Shown here piece after piece: positions 8,811 to 17,251 of a stretch of DNA of 64,000 nucleotides (position 1 is the first letter of the stretch; the number at the start of each line of letters is the position of its first letter). Made by a program: the position numbers and the translations under genes. The notes beneath the pieces were generated by a model, which was not told the DNA's origin, searched no databases, and saw only the letters and a list, made by a program, of their open reading frames with translations. This stretch comes from Agathobaculum massiliense (GTDB lineage: Bacteria > Bacillota > Clostridia > Oscillospirales > Butyricicoccaceae): contig NZ_OMPN01000001.1 in assembly GCF_900291975.1 (NCBI RefSeq), forward strand, positions 1,178,001 to 1,242,000, in the 5' to 3' direction.

Positions 8811-10394
8811 TCAATCCATAATTGGCCGAAATTCCTCCATGATGCGGTGCGCGGCCCGTATGCCGTCCACTGCGGCGGACATGATGCCGCCCGCGTAGCC
8901 CGCACCCTCGCCGCAGGGGATAAGCCCCGCACAGCCGCGGCCGAACAGGTCGTCCCCGCGCGTCATACGCACGGGAGATGAAGTCCGCGTCTCCGGTCCG
9001 GTCAGCAGCGCGTCCGGCGCGTCAAAGCCGCGCAGCTTCCCGCCAAAAAAAGGCAGGCTGTCGCGCAGCATATCCTGTGCAAACGCGGGCAGGCTTGCCG
9101 TAGCCGCGCTGTACTCTACCCCTATGGGATAGCTGGGCCGCACCGCGCCTGCGGCCTTGCTCGGCTTACCGGCAAGGAAGTCCCCCACGCGCTGGCAGGG
9201 CGCGCGGTACGAGCCGGTCTGCGCGAAAGCCGCGCGTTCGATCTGCCGCTGGAGCGACACGCCGCCGAATGGCGTGCCGTCATCATAGTCTTTGGGGTCG
9301 ACCGACACTGCGATTGCCGCATTAGCGTTCTTCCCGCTACGCTCATGATAGCTCATACCGTTGGTAACGACCGTATGTTCCTCGCTCTGCGCCGCGACGA
9401 CTACGCCGCCCGGACACATGCAGAACGTGTAGCAGGCCCGTCCGCCCGCCCGTCGGGAAAGGTTGTATTCCGCGGGCGGCAGCAGCGGATGCCCCGCATA
9501 TTTCCCGTACAGCGCGCGGTCGATCTCGCTTTGCAGATGCTCGATGCGCACGCCGACCGAAAACGCCTTTGGTTCAAAGTATACCCCGTTTTGATGCAGC
9601 GCAACAAACGTATCGCGCGCCGAGTGGCCGACCGCCAGCACCGCGCGCTCGCACGCGACCTCGCCGCCGGCCGCGCGGATGGCGCGCAGCGCGCCGTTCT
9701 GCACATCCACGCCAGTCAGCGGGGTCCGAAAGCGCACCTCCCCGCCGTTCCTCACGATCTCCCGCCGCATGGAGCGCACAACGTCTTTCAGGATGTCCGT
9801 ACCCACATGGGGCTTGGCCTTTTTGACAATATCCTCCGGCGCGCCGTGCGCGGCGAGCGTTTTCAGCACCTCGTCGCACAGTGGATCGCCGATGCGGGTG
9901 GTCAGCTTACCGTCCGAATAGGCGCCCGCGCCGCCCTCCCCGAACTGGATATTGCAGTCCAGATCGAGCGCGCCGCCCTTCCAGAACGCCTGCACCGCGC
10001 GGTCGCGCGCGTCCAGGTCGCCGCCGCGCTCCAGCACCAGCGGCTCGTAGCCGTGCCTGGACAGCGTATAGGCCGCGAACAGGCCCGCCGGCCCCAGGCC
10101 GACGACCACCGGCCGGTGCCGCAGCCGCTTCTTGCCGCGCGGAACGGCCGCTTTTTCATCGGGCTTATAACGCACGAAGGGCATTTGCAGCTTTTCTGCA
10201 AATGCCTTTTCGTCCACGGGCGCGTCTAGGCGCACCGTATATACGCGGAAGATCCGCCCGCGCCGCGCGTCGATGCTCACGCGGGACACCGCCGCCTGCG
10301 CCTCGTCCAAGCCGGTCAGCCGCCGCGCCTGCGCGAGCGCGAGCGCCTCCGGCTCGTCAAACGGCAGGCGGATATTGCTTACCAGAATGCTCAC
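8811..10394 (-). CDS. FAD-dependent oxidoreductase (NAD(P)/FAD-dependent family)
   Basis: 527 aa. An N-terminal helper domain of about 90 residues precedes the dinucleotide-binding loop GLGPAGLFAAYTLSRHGYEP. Next come LERGGDLDARDRAV, then FGEGGAGAYSDGKLTTR, then FSVGVRIEH and a closing GEGAGYAGGIMSAAVDG FAD contact. This is the widespread bacterial family often annotated as uncharacterised FAD-dependent dehydrogenases. The substrate is unknown. Its start overlaps the end of cdaR by 4 bp, tying it to the c-di-AMP operon. Confidence 0.85.
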   Translation of the reverse strand: MSILVSNIRLPFDEPEALALAQARRLTGLDEAQAAVSRVSIDARRGRIFRVYTVRLDAPVDEKAFAEKLQMPFVRYKPDEKAAVPRGKKRLRHRPVVVGLGPAGLFAAYTLSRHGYEPLVLERGGDLDARDRAVQAFWKGGALDLDCNIQFGEGGAGAYSDGKLTTRIGDPLCDEVLKTLAAHGAPEDIVKKAKPHVGTDILKDVVRSMRREIVRNGGEVRFRTPLTGVDVQNGALRAIRAAGGEVACERAVLAVGHSARDTFVALHQNGVYFEPKAFSVGVRIEHLQSEIDRALYGKYAGHPLLPPAEYNLSRRAGGRACYTFCMCPGGVVVAAQSEEHTVVTNGMSYHERSGKNANAAIAVSVDPKDYDDGTPFGGVSLQRQIERAAFAQTGSYRAPCQRVGDFLAGKPSKAAGAVRPSYPIGVEYSAATASLPAFAQDMLRDSLPFFGGKLRGFDAPDALLTGPETRTSSPVRMTRGDDLFGRGCAGLIPCGEGAGYAGGIMSAAVDGIRAAHRIMEEFRPIMD

Positions 10395-11737
10395 GCGCCG
10401 TCCCCGCTTTCCTCTGGGTAGACCGCATCCGACGGGGCGGCTCCCGCCGCGGCGTCCCCGTCCGTACCGCCGGAGCCGTTGTCCACAATCTCGATCTCAA
10501 CCTCCACGTCCTCTTCCACCACGGTCACGCCGGCCGGCAGGCTGGTCGCGGCGACCACGCCCTTGACCGTATGCCTGCCCGCGCCGAGCGAATCCGAATC
10601 AAAGGTCAAACCGATCGAAAAGCCGTCGGTATCCACCTGGTCGAGCGCGCTCTCCGTGCCGCGCAGCTCGATCTCCACCGATCCGGTCAGTACGTTGACC
10701 GTGTAAGGCGTCTGCTCCTGCGAGGTATCGTTCGGGGCGAACTGCGTGACTTGGACCTTGCGTGTCGCAATGCCGTCGGTTTCGTCCGCCACAGTGATGG
10801 TCACGCTGGCGGTAGAGGGCTGTCCCTCGTCCAGCCGGACGTTGTCCGGCAGCTTGATATCCATTTGGATGGGCACGTCTGTCCGGACGCTGTCCAGATC
10901 GATCTCGCCCAGGCTGATCTCGGTCAGCTCCGCAAGCGTGTTCTGGTCGCCGAGGACCTTGACGCTCTGCGGGCTGATGGACGCGCGCACCTGGCTGCCC
11001 TTGAGCGTCTCGCCGTCCTTGAGCGTAACGGTCAGCGGGATGGTCTCGATCGGGTAAAGCGGCACGCGCACATTGACCGTATCCGTCTGGCAGGTCACAT
11101 GCGTCCCCGTAATCGGGACGCCGGCGTCGTTATACAGGGCGATCGAGCACTCACCGGTGACGGTCAGGCTCTCGCCCTCCACGCTGATCGTCGCATAGGC
11201 GTAAGCGACCTCTTTCAGCTCGGCCTCCGGCCCCTCGACCGTTACCGACTCGGTCGTCGTGGGTACCGCCTTGCCCGCGCGGTACCCCTCCGCGGGCGTG
11301 CCGGTCACGTCGATGCGGACCGGCACGCTGACCGTGGTCACCTTATCAACCAGCACGCTCACGCTCACCGGATTGGCCCGCACCGGATCGATGTCCGCGC
11401 TGCTGACCGCAACCTGCACGGGCCGGTTATACTCGCCCGCCCCGTCGGTGATTGAGGATACGTCGACCGTGGCCGTGATCTTGCGCCGCAGCGTTGGGTC
11501 GGTTACCTCGTTGTTTCGCCCCTCCACGACCACATCCACGGTCGCGGTGCTTTCGATCACCGACAGGCCCTGGCTCGCCAGCAGTTCTTCCTCACCGGTA
11601 ATGGTAACCGGGATGTCCCGAAAGGTATTCTGCTTGACCGGATTATCCGCGTCGCGCACGATGATCCACAGGACGAACGCGAGCAGCAGGGACAGCAGGC
11701 GCAGCCAGACGTCATGCTTTTTCAGGAATTGCCTCAC
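10391..11737 (-). CDS. cdaR: CdaR, YbbR-domain regulator of diadenylate cyclase
   Basis: 448 aa. A single N-terminal membrane anchor (WLRLLSLLLAFVLWIIVRDA, about residues 11-30) is followed by repeated YbbR beta domains: the PVTITGEEELLASQGLSVI, VPVRIDVTGTPAEGYRAG and IPLTVTLKDGETLKG segments start successive copies. A Ser/Gly/Asp-rich tail closes the protein. CdaR is the extracellular partner that tunes CdaA. It overlaps both neighbours by 4 bp (ATGA type), so the cdaA-cdaR-oxidoreductase chain is one translational unit. Confidence 0.93.
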   Translation of the reverse strand: MRQFLKKHDVWLRLLSLLLAFVLWIIVRDADNPVKQNTFRDIPVTITGEEELLASQGLSVIESTATVDVVVEGRNNEVTDPTLRRKITATVDVSSITDGAGEYNRPVQVAVSSADIDPVRANPVSVSVLVDKVTTVSVPVRIDVTGTPAEGYRAGKAVPTTTESVTVEGPEAELKEVAYAYATISVEGESLTVTGECSIALYNDAGVPITGTHVTCQTDTVNVRVPLYPIETIPLTVTLKDGETLKGSQVRASISPQSVKVLGDQNTLAELTEISLGEIDLDSVRTDVPIQMDIKLPDNVRLDEGQPSTASVTITVADETDGIATRKVQVTQFAPNDTSQEQTPYTVNVLTGSVEIELRGTESALDQVDTDGFSIGLTFDSDSLGAGRHTVKGVVAATSLPAGVTVVEEDVEVEIEIVDNGSGGTDGDAAAGAAPSDAVYPEESGDGA

Positions 11738-12636
11738 TTGCCCGCGCCCCCCTTCCAGATGTTGCGGAGCGCTGTCAGCCGGTTCTTTTCCGGCTTTTCC
11801 TCAGTGAGCAGCTCGCTTTCCAGCACTTTTTTCAGCACCTCGGGTGACAGATGGCGCTTGAGCATGCCGCCGATCGCCACCGAGATCGCGCCCGTTTCCT
11901 CCGAAACGACGACCAGCACGCTGTCCGAGGACTCGCTCATGCCAACCGCCGCGCGGTGGCGCGTACCCAGGTCGCGGGACAGGTTCTGGCTGCCCGAAAG
12001 CGGCAGCACGCAGCCCGCGGCGCAGATGCGGCCGTCGCGCATGATCAGCGCGCCGTCATGCAGCGGGCTGTTCTTGAAAAAGATGTTTTTGAGCAGCTCG
12101 GGCGAGGGATCGGCGTCCAGCAGGGTGCCAGTCGCGACGATCTCGCCGAGGCGCTCCCGCCGTTCGAACACGATCAGCACGCCGGTCCGGCTTCTGGACA
12201 TATCCGCGCAGGCGGCGACCGTCGCGCCGATGGCCTCCTCGATCTCGTCCTTGTTGTCCGCCGGCGTGAGCAGGCGGCTCAGGTTGCCCTTGCCGAGCTG
12301 CTCGAGCAGACGCCGCAGCTCGGGCTGGAAAATCACGATCACGGCGAACACGCCGATGCCCAGCGAATTGCGCAGGATAAACGAAATCGTGGTCAGTCCC
12401 GCCACGCTGGCGAGCAACATGACCAGCAGCAGCACGATGATGCCCTTGACCAGCCGCGCCGCGCTTGTATCCTTGAGCAGCTTCATCACGCGGTAAATGA
12501 TATACGCGACGATCAAAACGTCGACCACGTCCATCAGGCCCGCTGTCTGAAGCGAGTTTACGCTGCTTCGCAGCGAGGACAGCAAATCGAAATTCTGGAA
12601 CGCCGCTGTATTGAAAATATTTTGGAAAGTCTCCAT
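11734..12636 (-). CDS. cdaA: Membrane diadenylate cyclase CdaA
   Basis: About 300 aa. Three N-terminal helices (VVDVLIVAYIIYRVMKLL; GIIVLLLVMLLASVAGL; ISFILRNSLGIGVFAVIVIF) precede the DisA_N cyclase domain. Catalytic motifs are SPLHDGALIM (DGA) and LGTRHRAAVGMSE (RHR). It makes c-di-AMP from two ATP; the product controls potassium, osmotic and cell-wall homeostasis. I start at METFQN (12636), which has AGGTGG a few bases upstream; the earlier ATG at 12663 abuts its GGAGGA with no spacing. The upstream gap to the desulfurase gene is 104 bp with no clear promoter. Confidence 0.95.
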   Translation of the reverse strand: METFQNIFNTAAFQNFDLLSSLRSSVNSLQTAGLMDVVDVLIVAYIIYRVMKLLKDTSAARLVKGIIVLLLVMLLASVAGLTTISFILRNSLGIGVFAVIVIFQPELRRLLEQLGKGNLSRLLTPADNKDEIEEAIGATVAACADMSRSRTGVLIVFERRERLGEIVATGTLLDADPSPELLKNIFFKNSPLHDGALIMRDGRICAAGCVLPLSGSQNLSRDLGTRHRAAVGMSESSDSVLVVVSEETGAISVAIGGMLKRHLSPEVLKKVLESELLTEEKPEKNRLTALRNIWKGGAGK

Positions 12637-12740
12637 AAAGCCACCTGTCCTGTGATTTTTCATTCCTCCGCACAGCAGGGGAGACGCGGGGTTTCAACAT
12701 TACCTATACTACCACAATTCGCTTCCCCTGTATAGCGTAT

Positions 12741-13868
12741 TCACAGATTTTTTACGGTTTTGCACAGCAAATCAGCCGCATGCTCCGCCGTGCGCGCGGT
12801 CGAATAAAAGGAGAAAGAGAAGCGCACGGTGCCGGTTTCCTCCGTGCCGGCCGTGCGGTGCGCGAGCGGCGCGCAGTGCAGGCCCGCGCGCACCGCGACC
12901 TGCCGCCGCGCCAGCTCCTCCGCCACGGTCTCGCAGGGCATCCCCCGCACCCGCAGCGACAGCACGCCGGTCTGCGGCGCGCCGGAAAAGCATTCGATCC
13001 GCTCCTCCCGCTCCAGCGCGCGCACAAACTCACGCCGGAGCGCCTGTTCATGCGCGAGGATGTTCTCTGGGCCGACCGCGCGCACAAACGCGATGCCCGC
13101 CGCAAGCCCCGCGATACCCGGCACATTGGGCGTGCCGCTCTCCAGCGCGTCCGGTAGGAAATCCGGCTGCCGCGGCTCTTCCGACAGGCTGCCCGTGCCG
13201 CCCGCCATCAGCGGCGCGGCCGTGATACGGTCGTCGAGCGCGAGCAGGATGCCCGTACCCTGCGGCCCGTACAGTCCCTTGTGGCCGGGCATGCACACTG
13301 CGGCAAGACAGGGATGGCGGCGCACGTCGATCCCGACCATACCGGCGGACTGGGACGCGTCGAGAATCAGCGGCACGCCCGCCGCATCCAGCAGCGCGGC
13401 GATCCCGTCGAGCGGCGCGGCAAAGCCAAACACATTGGACACATGGTTGAGGATGAACAGCTCCGTCCCCGCAGCCAGCGCTTCCCGCGCTTTCCGTTCC
13501 ATCCCCGCGGCGTCCCAGAGCGGGGCGTCGAGCACGGCCGGCTCGATCCCGCGCAGCGTGAGCGGCCGCATGACCGCGTTGTGCTCATATCCGCCGACTG
13601 CGATCCGCATGCCCGGCTTCGCCAGCGCGTGAATAGCCAGATTGAGCGCGTGCGTGGCGTTCATCGTGAACACGACGCGCGCCGGATCGCGCACGCCGAA
13701 CAGCGCCGCCGCCTGCTCGCGGCAGCCGTATACCAGCTCGCCCGCGCGCGCCGCCGCCGCGTAGCCGCCCCGCGCGTAGCCTGCCGCCGCGTGCATCGCG
13801 CGGCGCACCGCCTCATCCACCGCGCGCGGCTTATACAGCGTCGTCGCGGCGTTATCCAGATAGATCAT
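12741..13868 (-). CDS. Class V aminotransferase / cysteine desulfurase family protein
   Basis: 375 aa from MIYLDNAATTLYKPRAVD. PLP-site features are LILDASQSAGMVGIDV, then CLAAVCMPGHKGLYGPQGTG with the Schiff-base lysine (HKG), and the later RAGLHCAPLAHRTAG with the likely catalytic cysteine. This resembles the EF2568-type desulfurase subfamily that comparative genomics placed with selenium-dependent molybdenum hydroxylase genes. Overlap with the DUF3343 gene by ATGA supports a shared job in sulfur or selenium mobilisation. No selD is visible in this window, so selenium specificity is unproven. Confidence 0.88.
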   Translation of the reverse strand: MIYLDNAATTLYKPRAVDEAVRRAMHAAAGYARGGYAAAARAGELVYGCREQAAALFGVRDPARVVFTMNATHALNLAIHALAKPGMRIAVGGYEHNAVMRPLTLRGIEPAVLDAPLWDAAGMERKAREALAAGTELFILNHVSNVFGFAAPLDGIAALLDAAGVPLILDASQSAGMVGIDVRRHPCLAAVCMPGHKGLYGPQGTGILLALDDRITAAPLMAGGTGSLSEEPRQPDFLPDALESGTPNVPGIAGLAAGIAFVRAVGPENILAHEQALRREFVRALEREERIECFSGAPQTGVLSLRVRGMPCETVAEELARRQVAVRAGLHCAPLAHRTAGTEETGTVRFSFSFYSTARTAEHAADLLCKTVKNL

Positions 13869-14104
13869 GCGCCGCCCCCCTCGTCCGGCATGACGCGGCA
13901 CGGCGAAAGCCCTAGCTGCCGCAGGCGGCGCACCGCCTCGTCCGCCTGCGACGCCCCGACGCGCACCGCCCAGCCGCACGACTCAGTCCGCTCGTGCCGC
14001 GGCGGCCGCGCGACCTCGCCCGGCACGCCCATCTGACCCAGATGGCGCCGCAGCCCGATCGCTTCCGTTTGGCTGCGGCATATCAAAAGCGCATATTGGC
14101 TCAT
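13865..14104 (-). CDS. DUF3343 putative Se/S carrier-like protein
   Basis: 79 aa from MSQYALLICRSQTEAI. The conserved centre PPRHERTESCGWAVRV contains the single invariant cysteine (SCG) that is proposed to carry persulfide or selenide in this family. A frame extension to 14140 is possible, but GGAGG lies 11 nt before the ATG at 14104. It is fused by a 4-bp overlap to the desulfurase, a pairing seen in many Firmicutes, which suggests the desulfurase loads this protein. Confidence 0.85.
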   Translation of the reverse strand: MSQYALLICRSQTEAIGLRRHLGQMGVPGEVARPPRHERTESCGWAVRVGASQADEAVRRLRQLGLSPCRVMPDEGGGA

Positions 14105-14146
14105 TGTTTGTCTCTCCCTCCAAGCATAGTCTATTCTCATGCTATG

Positions 14147-14175
14147 TTGAAAAAGCCGCCGAAGTGTGTTATGCT
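14147..14175 (+). promoter_or_regulatory. Promoter for the DUF815 gene
   Basis: TTGAAA and TATGCT are separated by exactly 17 bp, ending 38 bp upstream of the ATG at 14214. Confidence 0.65.
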
Positions 14176-14213
14176 GGAACCGATCGAAAAAATACAGTTT
14201 GGAAGTGAAACAA

Positions 14214-15416
14214 ATGGAGCTTTCTATCCTTTCGCTGCGCGTGCGGGCGCTTTCCGTGCTGCGCGGCCTGCAGCGGCACCCGTTCGTCTCGTCCTACCTC
14301 GCGGTCTTTGACGCGCTCAAGACCGACGACGCGGATTTCGCGCGGGCCTACGGCGCGCTGTGCGCCCAGATCTTCGCCTGCGGCGACGTCAACCGCGCCA
14401 TGCTGGACGCGGTGCATTTTGATGTCAACACCATGACCGATACGCTGGCCGCGCCCTCCGCCACCCTGCTGGGCGCGGCCACGCACGATATCCAGGCGCT
14501 CAACGCCCTGCTCGCCCTGGACGGCAATACGCTCAAGTCCGCGGCCGCCGGCGTGTACCGCATGCCCGCGCTACGCGACCTGCCGGATTATCCGGCCGCC
14601 GCTCCCCTGCCGTTCCGCGACGGGGCGGCGCTGGCCAGCTTTTACCGCGCGCAGGGCTACGGCTTTTTCGCACAGGCCTCCGCTTTCGCTGTACAGGATG
14701 ACGGTACGGTGACGCCGATCGGGCATCCGGACGCCATCCGCCTGCGCGACCTGCCCGGCTATGAGCGCCAGAAGCAGCAGATCCTCAAAAATACCCGCGC
14801 GTTCCTGGATGGTCGCGAGGCCAACAACATCCTGCTCTACGGCGACAAGGGGACGGGCAAATCCTCTACCGTCAAGGCGGTGGTCAACGAATACGCCGAG
14901 CGCGGCCTGAAGATCATCGAGATGTCGCCGCGGCATATCGCCTGCTTCCCGCGCATCTTCGCGGACACGCTCCGTTCCCCGTTCCGCTTCATCGTATTCC
15001 TGGACGACCTCTCCTTCAGTCGGGAGGACGACAACTTCGCCGCGCTCAAGGCCTTTATCGAGGGCGGACTGGCGGGTAAGCCCTCCAATCTGGTCATCTA
15101 TGCGACCAGCAACCGCCGCCACCTGATCCGCGAGACCTTCGCGGACCGCGAGGGCGACGAGGTGCGCGTGCGCGACAGCCTGGAAACCGTGACCTCGCTC
15201 TCCGACCGCTTCGGGCTGGAGATCACGTTCTCCGTGCCGGACAAGGACGAGTACCTGTACATCGTCGATCAGCTCGCCGCGGAGAACGGCCTGGCGCTGT
15301 CCGGCGAGCAGCTTCACCTGCTGGCCGAGCGCTTCGCGCTGCGCCGGAACGGGCGCTCCCCCCGCACGGCGCGCCAGTTCATCAGCCAGCAGCTCGCGGA
15401 GCAATACGAAAAGTAA
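14214..15416 (+). CDS. DUF815-type AAA ATPase
   Basis: About 400 aa from MELSILSLRVRAL. The ATPase core carries Walker A GDKGTGKSSTV, Walker B FIVFLDDLSF and a sensor segment NLVIYATSNRRHL, then SDRFGLEITF and a helical lid with RTARQFISQQL. DUF815 proteins are small AAA enzymes related to helicase loaders and are widespread in Clostridia and proteobacteria without an assigned substrate. The upstream reading to 14166 has no ribosome-binding site. It stands alone, with its own promoter and two strong terminators after it. Confidence 0.85.
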   Translation: MELSILSLRVRALSVLRGLQRHPFVSSYLAVFDALKTDDADFARAYGALCAQIFACGDVNRAMLDAVHFDVNTMTDTLAAPSATLLGAATHDIQALNALLALDGNTLKSAAAGVYRMPALRDLPDYPAAAPLPFRDGAALASFYRAQGYGFFAQASAFAVQDDGTVTPIGHPDAIRLRDLPGYERQKQQILKNTRAFLDGREANNILLYGDKGTGKSSTVKAVVNEYAERGLKIIEMSPRHIACFPRIFADTLRSPFRFIVFLDDLSFSREDDNFAALKAFIEGGLAGKPSNLVIYATSNRRHLIRETFADREGDEVRVRDSLETVTSLSDRFGLEITFSVPDKDEYLYIVDQLAAENGLALSGEQLHLLAERFALRRNGRSPRTARQFISQQLAEQYEK

Positions 15417-15456
15417 CCGCACACAAAAAACGCACCGCAAGGCGCGCATCAAACAG

Positions 15457-15515
15457 AAAACAGGCCGCAGAAGCGGCCTGTTTTCATAAAAGCCGAGGAC
15501 AAGCGCCTCGGCTTT
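15457..15515. terminator. Two stacked bidirectional terminators
   Basis: Hairpin 1 (15457-15484) has stem AAAACAGGCCGC/GCGGCCTGTTTT. Hairpin 2 (15488-15515) has stem AAAGCCGAGG/CCTCGGCTTT. Both have A-runs on one side and T-runs on the other, so they can end the DUF815 transcript (+) and htrA (-). Confidence 0.85.
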
Positions 15516-15563
15516 TATACCAGTGTGGAGTAAGGCTTCGCGCGCTGCGCGCGCCGGAGCTTT

Positions 15564-15628
15564 GGACGCATCCGCGGCCGCGCCGCGGTGCGTCCCACCT
15601 CACTGAAATCCGTATGCGTTCAGTGAGG
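15564..15628. other. Two further inverted repeats downstream of htrA
   Basis: GGACGCA/TGCGTCC (15564-15595, enclosing an all-GC core) and CCTCACTGAA/TTCAGTGAGG (15598-15628) lie directly after the htrA stop. Neither has a T-run; they may be 3'-end stabilising structures. Confidence 0.5.
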
Positions 15629-15632
15629 TACG

Positions 15633-17102
15633 TTACCAGCCGAAGAACGGAAACGGGCTTTGGTAATACTGCGAACCATCATCCTGCTGGCTCTGCGCGT
15701 CCTGCGCAGCCGGATCCTCGCCCTCCAGGTCGTGCGCGTCCATCAGTGTGATCGTGACGTTGAGCCGTTTGCCGGTCGAAATGCGGTAAACCGTCAACGT
15801 GATCTTGTCGCCTGCCTTTTTGTCTTCCTTGACTTCATTCACGTCGTCCATGGTCGGGGTAGGCGTACCATCCACCGCTACAATGACGTCACCAACCTGC
15901 AGCCCCTCGTCGGCCGCCTTGGCGCGCGAGTCGATCGAGTCCACCTGCACGCCCGCGATGCTACCGTCCGCGGATTCCACATTATATCCCGAAATGCCGA
16001 TGGACGGACGCCCCGCGACATAGCCGTTGACAATCAGCTCATCGACGACCTCCTTGGCCATGTTGATCGGGATGGCGAAGCCCATGCCCTCGATCGACGC
16101 CTCGCTGAACGCATTGCTCGAAAGCTTGGCAGAGGTAATGCCGACCACCTGCCCGTATTTGTTAATCAGCGCGCCGCCCGAGTTGCCCGGGTTAATAGAA
16201 GCGTCGGTCTGGATCAGGGTCATCACGCGGTCGTTGATGGTCACGTCGCGGTTGATCGCGGAAATGCGGCCGCCCGTGATCGTGTTGGCAAACTGCACGC
16301 CGCCGGGCGAACCGAGCGCGTACGCATATTCGCCGGGCTGCAGCTCATCCGAATTGCCGAACTCGGCCGCCGTAAGCGTCCCGTCCGGCTCCACCTTGAG
16401 TACCGCCAGGTCGGTCTGCTCGTCCGTGCCGATGATCTCGGCCGGCATCTGCGTCCCGTCGCTGAGTTGGACCATCACCTGCTCCGCGTCCTCGACAACA
16501 TGGTTATTGGTGATGATGTACCCGTCCTCGCTCATGATAACGCCCGACCCGCTGCCACCGGTCGCAATGACCGATACGATCGACGGGCTTACTTTTTTGT
16601 AGATCTCCTCGCCCGCCAGACCGTTGACCACGTCGTAATTATCCGGATCGTATTCCGGCGTGTCGGATATCTGCACGGTGGGCATGCTGCCCGCCGTGGT
16701 GCCGCCTCCCGCAGGCGCGCCGCCGTTATTGGAAACGATATGCCCGATCACCGCACCGCCTGCAAACAGCAGGCAGGCCGCCGCGACGCTGCACAGGCCG
16801 ATGACAATGCCCTTCCCGCGCCCTTTCTTCTTTTTCGGCGGCTGCGGCTGGCCGGCCGGTTCGGCATGCGGCGCCTGGTATGGGGCCTGGTACGCTGGAT
16901 GCTGCACCGGCGTCTGGTACGGAGTGCGCGGTTCTTCGGCGCGCGGCGCGCCGGATGCCTGCGGCTCTTCCCGCGGCGTCTCCTGCGTTCCCTGAGCCGG
17001 CTGTGCTGGCGTTTCATTCTGCGGCTCCATAACGGGCTGCTGCGGTTCAGTATGGTCATCGCCGCCCGGGGCCGGCGTATAGTTGTTATTGAAGTCGTCC
17101 AT
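15633..17102 (-). CDS. htrA: HtrA/DegP-type membrane-anchored serine protease
   Basis: 489 aa. A Pro/Glu/Gln-rich cytoplasmic N-terminus (residues 1-89) and KKKKGRGKG lead into one membrane helix (about 98-122). The extracellular trypsin-like domain carries His201 (IITNNHVVEDA), Asp231 (QTDLAVLKV) and Ser308 (NPGNSGGALI). A C-terminal PDZ domain (about 375-470) includes PSIGISGYNV and VGDVIVAVDGTPTPTMDD. It degrades or refolds damaged exported proteins. The gene lies directly downstream of a two-component system on the same strand but behind its own promoter, whose triple 11-bp repeat matches the sRNA cluster at 31.4-32.0 kb exactly. Confidence 0.95.
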   Translation of the reverse strand: MDDFNNNYTPAPGGDDHTEPQQPVMEPQNETPAQPAQGTQETPREEPQASGAPRAEEPRTPYQTPVQHPAYQAPYQAPHAEPAGQPQPPKKKKGRGKGIVIGLCSVAAACLLFAGGAVIGHIVSNNGGAPAGGGTTAGSMPTVQISDTPEYDPDNYDVVNGLAGEEIYKKVSPSIVSVIATGGSGSGVIMSEDGYIITNNHVVEDAEQVMVQLSDGTQMPAEIIGTDEQTDLAVLKVEPDGTLTAAEFGNSDELQPGEYAYALGSPGGVQFANTITGGRISAINRDVTINDRVMTLIQTDASINPGNSGGALINKYGQVVGITSAKLSSNAFSEASIEGMGFAIPINMAKEVVDELIVNGYVAGRPSIGISGYNVESADGSIAGVQVDSIDSRAKAADEGLQVGDVIVAVDGTPTPTMDDVNEVKEDKKAGDKITLTVYRISTGKRLNVTITLMDAHDLEGEDPAAQDAQSQQDDGSQYYQSPFPFFGW

Positions 17103-17134
17103 TGTAATGGCCTCCCTATCGGTTTTGTGCTTTC

Positions 17135-17188
17135 ATTCTACCCCGCCATTGTGGCAGTTTGTTGAAAACAATATGAACAAATCATGAA
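17135..17188 (-). promoter_or_regulatory. htrA promoter with triple 11-bp TTCA repeat
   Basis: In plus-strand terms the -10 is ATTCTA (17135-17140; TAGAAT on the minus strand) and TGAA half-sites begin at 17163, 17174 and 17185. Half-site offsets from the -10 are 28, 39 and 50, the same three numbers as in each of the three sRNA promoters at 31.5-32.04 kb. There is no good -35 box, so activation by an OmpR-family regulator binding direct repeats is likely. Confidence 0.75.
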
Positions 17189-17202
17189 TTCGGCCCCGTG
17201 TG

Positions 17203-17236
17203 CAAAAAACGGCGGAGGACCGGCCGGTCCTCCGCC
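17203..17236 (-). terminator. Terminator of the two-component operon
   Basis: Stem GGCGGAGGACC/GGTCCTCCGCC (17211-17236) is followed on the minus strand by a T-run (the A-run at 17204-17209). It sits 16 bp after the kinase stop and separates the kinase transcript from htrA. Confidence 0.85.
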
Positions 17237-17251
17237 GCTGCGCGCAGCGCG

